Positions 6,032-6,509 of a stretch of DNA of 6,509 nucleotides are shown piece by piece; the stretch's first letter is position 1, and every line of letters begins with the position of its first letter. The notes beneath the pieces were generated by a model that was not told where the DNA came from, did not search any database, and worked only from the letters and a program-made list of their open reading frames with translations. A program made the translations under genes and the position numbers. The DNA comes from Bacteroidales bacterium UBA1751 (lineage in GTDB: Bacteria > Bacteroidota > Bacteroidia > Bacteroidales > UBA932), in the NCBI GenBank assembly GCA_002315995.1, contig DCHN01000057.1, forward strand, positions 6,516-13,024, given 5' to 3'.

Positions 6032-6509
6032 TGTACTTTTTCCTCACAACCGTGAGGTACACTCCTCTTATTACCACGTGCAGCATATAGGCTGCCCATA
6101 TTGCGTTCACTCCTATTGCTCCCTTGCATGAGTAATAGAGAACGAAGAAGGCCACTACCGAGATTATTATTGAATTCCTCATTGGGCGGGATGCGGTGGC
6201 TCCTATGTATATTCCATCCCAGGTAAAGGCAACACAGCTCAGAACAGGCATCATTATGAGCCATATCTTGTAGTGCAACGCCGTGGCAATTACAGACCTG
6301 TTGTCGGTGAAGAATGATATGATATCCTCTGCCCAAATAAAATATACTGCTGCTGATACTATGCAAAGACCCCAGCACCAGCGGAAGATTATCTTTACGG
6401 TCTGCCTGAGCATCTGCTCATCCTTTGCACCCACAAACCTGCCAGTAAGGGCCTCAGCAGCATATGCAAATCCGTCGAGGAAGAAGGAGTAGAGCATCAT
6501 TATCTTGAG
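6018..6509 (-). CDS. dinF: DinF-subfamily MATE efflux transporter, C-terminal part (5' end beyond right edge)
   Basis: The minus-strand frame is open to the window edge (LKI precedes the first Met), so this is the last 163 residues of a longer protein; complete MATE proteins run to about 440-460. MATE transporters are inner-membrane antiporters that expel drugs and other organic compounds using H+ or Na+ gradients. The fragment closely follows the E. coli DinF C-terminus: FFLDGFAYAAEALTGRFVGA, the WDGIYIGATASRPMRNS block, and a final helix with VIRGVYLTVV before a basic tail. About four membrane helices are visible, near IIFRWCWGLCIVSAAVYFIW, IWLIMMPVLSCVAF, IIISVVAFFVLYY and IWAAYMLHVVIRGVYL. 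The substrate cannot be told from this part. The symbol reflects subfamily membership, not proven SOS control, since the promoter is outside the window. The gene converges on and overlaps the SLBB export gene by 14 bp. Confidence 0.92.
   Translation of the reverse strand, partial: LKIMMLYSFFLDGFAYAAEALTGRFVGAKDEQMLRQTVKIIFRWCWGLCIVSAAVYFIWAEDIISFFTDNRSVIATALHYKIWLIMMPVLSCVAFTWDGIYIGATASRPMRNSIIISVVAFFVLYYSCKGAIGVNAIWAAYMLHVVIRGVYLTVVRKKYITTL
6042..6057. repeat. Inverted repeat just past the SLBB gene stop, inside the MATE coding sequence
   Basis: CCTCAC-AACC-GTGAGG has perfect 6-bp arms with four G:C pairs and a 4-nt loop, 10 nt after the SLBB gene stop. In the rightward transcript it would form a small 3'-UTR hairpin. 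The T-run (6037-6041) lies before rather than after it, so it does not fit an intrinsic terminator in either direction. It may simply be coding sequence for the YLTVVRKK end of the transporter. Confidence 0.35.

Noticed and set aside
5848..6378. 176-codon open frame on the minus strand across the convergent junction
   Set aside because: It is out of frame with the MATE gene, whose frame matches DinF throughout. The product is low-complexity, without a family match, and overlaps the SLBB gene.

Overview
The window looks like a chromosomal housekeeping segment from a Bacteroidota bacterium, most likely order Bacteroidales. The evidence is fourfold. The ribosomal gene pair rpsL-rpsG has a Bacteroidales-like S7 N-terminus. 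Two promoters fit the Bacteroides-type consensus (TTTG, 19-21 nt, TAnnTTTG). The start codons sit in A/T-rich leaders with no clear Shine-Dalgarno sequence. The long SLBB-type outer-membrane export protein is of the kind common in this phylum. Genus and species cannot be read from the sequence.

Layout from left to right. The minus strand carries the first 7 codons of rpsG (1-22), rpsL (51-440) and, upstream of them, a periplasmic S41 C-terminal processing protease (506-2143). rpsL has its own strong-looking promoter inside the last codons of the protease gene, and a GC-rich hairpin falls at the predicted 5' end of its mRNA. A short divergent intergenic region (2144-2221) separates this leftward block from a rightward block: rdgB (2222-2821), which removes damaged purine nucleotides, and recO (2859-3605), for recombinational repair. 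Next is a large Wza-like SLBB polysaccharide-export protein (3656-6031), with its own consensus promoter overlapping the end of recO. It converges on the 3' part of a DinF-subfamily MATE transporter gene (6018 to the right edge, minus strand). These last two genes overlap tail to tail by 14 bp.

Functionally the window mixes translation (S12, S7), envelope proteolysis (S41), nucleotide-pool and DNA repair (rdgB, recO), and envelope export (SLBB protein, MATE transporter). It is not a single pathway. No stretch longer than 80 bases lacks a gene. I saw no tRNA, rRNA, insertion sequence, CRISPR array or phage gene. I found no convincing undescribed multi-gene system. The more interesting signals are small: promoters embedded in the 3' ends of upstream genes, two that correct likely start-codon calls, a 5'-terminal mRNA hairpin on the str operon, an inverted repeat that supplies both stop codons of a convergent pair, and a six-repeat SLBB exporter with no Wzz partner in view.
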